A stretch of DNA of 64,000 bases from Nitrososphaerota archaeon (GTDB taxonomy: Archaea; Thermoproteota; Nitrososphaeria; Nitrososphaerales; CADDZS01): positions 1 through 64,000 of the forward strand of contig JAJPHP010000082.1 in the NCBI GenBank assembly GCA_021325255.1, written 5' to 3'. Below, piece by piece: positions 61,997 through 64,000 of the stretch (positions are counted from its first letter, which is position 1; every line of letters starts with the position of its first letter). The notes under the pieces were generated by a model. The model was given only the letters and a program-made list of their open reading frames with translations, ran no database searches and was not told the origin of the DNA. Position numbers and translations under genes: made by a program.

Positions 61997-63808
61997 TTGA
62001 GTTCAAAGAAATTAGGCAAATCCGCAATTTCGCGTGGTACCGCTACGGCTGCAGTAATCACAATAATACTCATCGCAGTCGTGGTAGGAGTCACGGTTCT
62101 CTCTTTCTCACCACCACATTCGTCAACAACAAGTAATCGCAACAGTAGAGAATCAGCGACTTCTTCCAGCGGCGGAACGTCGGAGGGGACCGAATCAACA
62201 CCCATTATTAGAACAGCTCATTCATCGCGGACAGCGCTATCAAATGGAGGATCCACGGGACAGAGCTCGACGCAATCCTCGACCAATCAGAGCACAAACT
62301 CTGGATCAACTACCACTTCTGTCAGTTCCACAGAACACTCATCGTCATCTTCTTCCTACCCCTCCGCCAGCACCTCGTCAACCACATCTGTGCAAACAAA
62401 TTCGACATCGTTGTACCAAGGTTATCCCCTCTGCGCCAATTCTTCTGACAGTCCTGTTGGCAACTCTCAAGTTCAATCAAACAAAGTCGTTGCGACAATA
62501 TTCAATACGACTAGCCCAGACGGCATTTATGCGCCATCGACTTTCTTTGCTTCAGGACTTTACTGGGCCTTCTTTTCAAATTCCACGGGTACTTTCTACT
62601 CTACTTCGCCAGACGGTGCAAACTGGAACACGCCCACACTCTTTGGTAAGGCGGAAACTCCTTCCACCGTGTATTTTGACGGAGTCCATGTTCACTACGC
62701 GTATTCCAACATAAGCTCTGCCTACTACGGTTTCACAAACATGACATTGTGCTACAGGCTAGGCGCACCCATGGCAAATGGAACGGTCGAGTGGCTGACT
62801 CCGACCCAGTCAATCTATCACACAAACTACTATAATCAGTTCGGCGGGTTCTGGGGAGCCACCCTGCTCATATCACAGATACGCGTAGATTCTACCTTTC
62901 ATCCATGGATACTGACCTCTGTTCAGGCGCAGTATGACCATCAAACGGACAACAACTTTACCGTGATAAGATCCCAATCAAACAACGAAACCTTTGTAAT
63001 GTCGCGTGGATTCCCGAGAAGTCTCGGGAACGGCTATTCCGGCGGATACAACTTGGCGTACTGGAGCGGAGGTGTAGTCCAAGCCGATGTGGTTCCGCTT
63101 TCGCAAAACAGGGTGGCAACGATAGTCTGCACGGAGCCTCCAGGTGCAAATGCATCGTCCATCGGGAGCTACCTTCTCAGCTGGAATGGACAGGGCTGGG
63201 ATGGAGGAAGCATCAGCCTCCCCATGTCTTGCGGAAACAACCCGCCCGTAGGAAATTACACGATGTCGCCCTTTCCAAACTCATCGAGCATACTTGCGGC
63301 CACTCCAACCGTAGCGGGCAACAATAGCGCTGTCGTTAACCTTCTGTATGCCACGCATGGTTGCACTTTGTGTTTGGCTCTAGCAGACAACAATGCAAGC
63401 CAGAAAGATGTTTCCAATCTCTCGGGCATAACCTTCGATTACCAAACGGGACAAGTTACGATACGTAACATCTTGGCAGACGCGCCGACTGCACTAAATG
63501 GAGATGCGCTTTTCGCTAACAATACTTTCTACAATTCAACGACGGTTTTCTGGACCAACGGTAGTGCCATCTACTACTCTGCTTGGAATTCGACAACACT
63601 CGCGTGGTCTTCTCCGAAAATTGTGCTTGCGATGGGGAATCAGAGCAGCATTGAAGAATTTCAAATCACAACCTCGCAAGGAGGGTCGGGATTTGGAATG
63701 ATCTATCTGACTACGACGTTAGCTACCGCGAAAAATCCTCAGGACACCTTTTCTTTAAAGTACTACACATTCACACTTGTTAACGGCAATGTGTCTTCCT
63801 CATCATGA
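61997..63808 (+). CDS. Ser/Thr-rich membrane-anchored surface protein
   Basis: A 603-aa exported protein: a short basic N-terminus, one membrane helix (ATAAVITIILIAVVVGVTVL, res. 14-34), a linker of about 110 residues consisting mainly of Ser, Thr and Gly (for example TSSSGGTSEGTESTPI and STTSVSSTEHSSSSSS), then a beta-rich extracellular domain of about 450 residues. The latter has spaced S-P-D-G turns (STSPDGANWNTP) and many N-x-S/T sites, reminiscent of sialidase/beta-propeller repeats, but the fold is not certain. The stalk is probably O-glycosylated. Start TTG 61997. Function unknown; attachment or binding of sugars is possible. Confidence 0.8.
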   Translation: MSSKKLGKSAISRGTATAAVITIILIAVVVGVTVLSFSPPHSSTTSNRNSRESATSSSGGTSEGTESTPIIRTAHSSRTALSNGGSTGQSSTQSSTNQSTNSGSTTTSVSSTEHSSSSSSYPSASTSSTTSVQTNSTSLYQGYPLCANSSDSPVGNSQVQSNKVVATIFNTTSPDGIYAPSTFFASGLYWAFFSNSTGTFYSTSPDGANWNTPTLFGKAETPSTVYFDGVHVHYAYSNISSAYYGFTNMTLCYRLGAPMANGTVEWLTPTQSIYHTNYYNQFGGFWGATLLISQIRVDSTFHPWILTSVQAQYDHQTDNNFTVIRSQSNNETFVMSRGFPRSLGNGYSGGYNLAYWSGGVVQADVVPLSQNRVATIVCTEPPGANASSIGSYLLSWNGQGWDGGSISLPMSCGNNPPVGNYTMSPFPNSSSILAATPTVAGNNSAVVNLLYATHGCTLCLALADNNASQKDVSNLSGITFDYQTGQVTIRNILADAPTALNGDALFANNTFYNSTTVFWTNGSAIYYSAWNSTTLAWSSPKIVLAMGNQSSIEEFQITTSQGGSGFGMIYLTTTLATAKNPQDTFSLKYYTFTLVNGNVSSSS

Positions 63809-64000
63809 TATGCGCGACGCTAAGGCGAAAAGATGGAGAGTAGGAGAAAAAAGAAACATCGCACGGATGCAAGGGTTTTTACTTTATCTGGTAGTTATAC
63901 GCAAGTGCATGTCAGTAAATTGGCTTGTCAACCAGTTTCTGGGTGAACTCCCGCTCCTTCCTGTCCGCCTTGATTACGAGAAAAACTAAGGCAAGGCCAA
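63809..64000. other. Window end, no gene seen
   Basis: About 190 bases to the edge; a 70-codon frame starting inside the previous gene's end is not convincing. Confidence 0.5.

Noticed and set aside
1..64000. CRISPR arrays, tRNA or rRNA genes
   Set aside because: No regularly spaced repeats and no TPsiC-arm-like plus acceptor pairing were noticed by eye; a tRNA scan would be needed to be certain.

Overview
The window looks like a chromosome segment of a heterotrophic archaeon. Evidence for this: TATA-box promoters lie close to the start codons with few Shine-Dalgarno sites, many starts are TTG or GTG, and archaeal families are common (TrmB- and HxlR-type regulators, F420-type LLM oxidoreductases, an ADP-forming CoA-ligase alpha subunit, an MOFRL glycerate 2-kinase, AbrB/PIN antitoxin-toxin). 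A member of the Nitrososphaeria (Thaumarchaeota) outside the ammonia oxidisers would fit, but no rRNA, tRNA or ribosomal gene is present to fix this. I saw no CRISPR array or tRNA.

Layout. 1-1.05 kb: a decayed IS1595-type transposase. 1.3-9.7 kb: an accessory, rather AT-rich set rich in ring-cleavage and electrophile-defence families (two VOC dioxygenases, a frameshifted carboxylesterase, a CDGSH Fe-S protein, DoxX with a divergent HxlR regulator) plus a SnoaL-like protein, a TRIC channel and an M20 amidohydrolase. 10-18.9 kb: a plus-strand run with two PPOX flavoproteins, an AMP-forming acyl-CoA ligase, an ADP-forming CoA-ligase alpha subunit, a molybdopterin aldehyde-oxidase subunit, a TrmB regulator and a ParB-like protein. 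18.9-32.8 kb: a benzoylformate-decarboxylase-like TPP enzyme, UbiD, a small helical protein, aldehyde dehydrogenase, aminotransferase, HyuB, HyuA, an LLM oxidoreductase and a second molybdopterin subunit. 33-37.5 kb: a MacB-type ABC operon with a large cell-surface adaptor-like protein.

38-44.2 kb is an accessory island. It holds a double cupin, three small genes linked by a shared promoter dyad, a monooxygenase fragment, an IS6-type insertion with intact ends, an isochorismatase and a dead VapBC pair. 44.5-51 kb: a second ABC exporter, an LLM oxidoreductase, endonuclease V and an LhgO-like oxidase. 51-54.6 kb: a second locus of the small-protein families and an MFS exporter. 54.6-60.1 kb: a DUF1028 protein, then an enolase-superfamily dehydratase, pyruvate kinase and glycerate 2-kinase, which together match the non-phosphorylative Entner-Doudoroff branch. 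60.2-64 kb: a broken winged-helix gene, a metallophosphoesterase and a Ser/Thr-rich surface protein.

The most original signal is in 39.3-41.6 kb and 51.1-52.1 kb. Two small protein families with no function I recognise (called A and B here) occur together in both places. In the first locus two A genes and a two-helix membrane protein each carry the same 20-bp dyad exactly 10 nt upstream of the TATA box. That is the best candidate for an undescribed, co-regulated system. A second theme is the number of single-base frameshifts in otherwise conserved genes (near 3185, 32750, 42270, 43870-43920, 60490, perhaps 17965 and 41040), which means either active gene decay or assembly indels.
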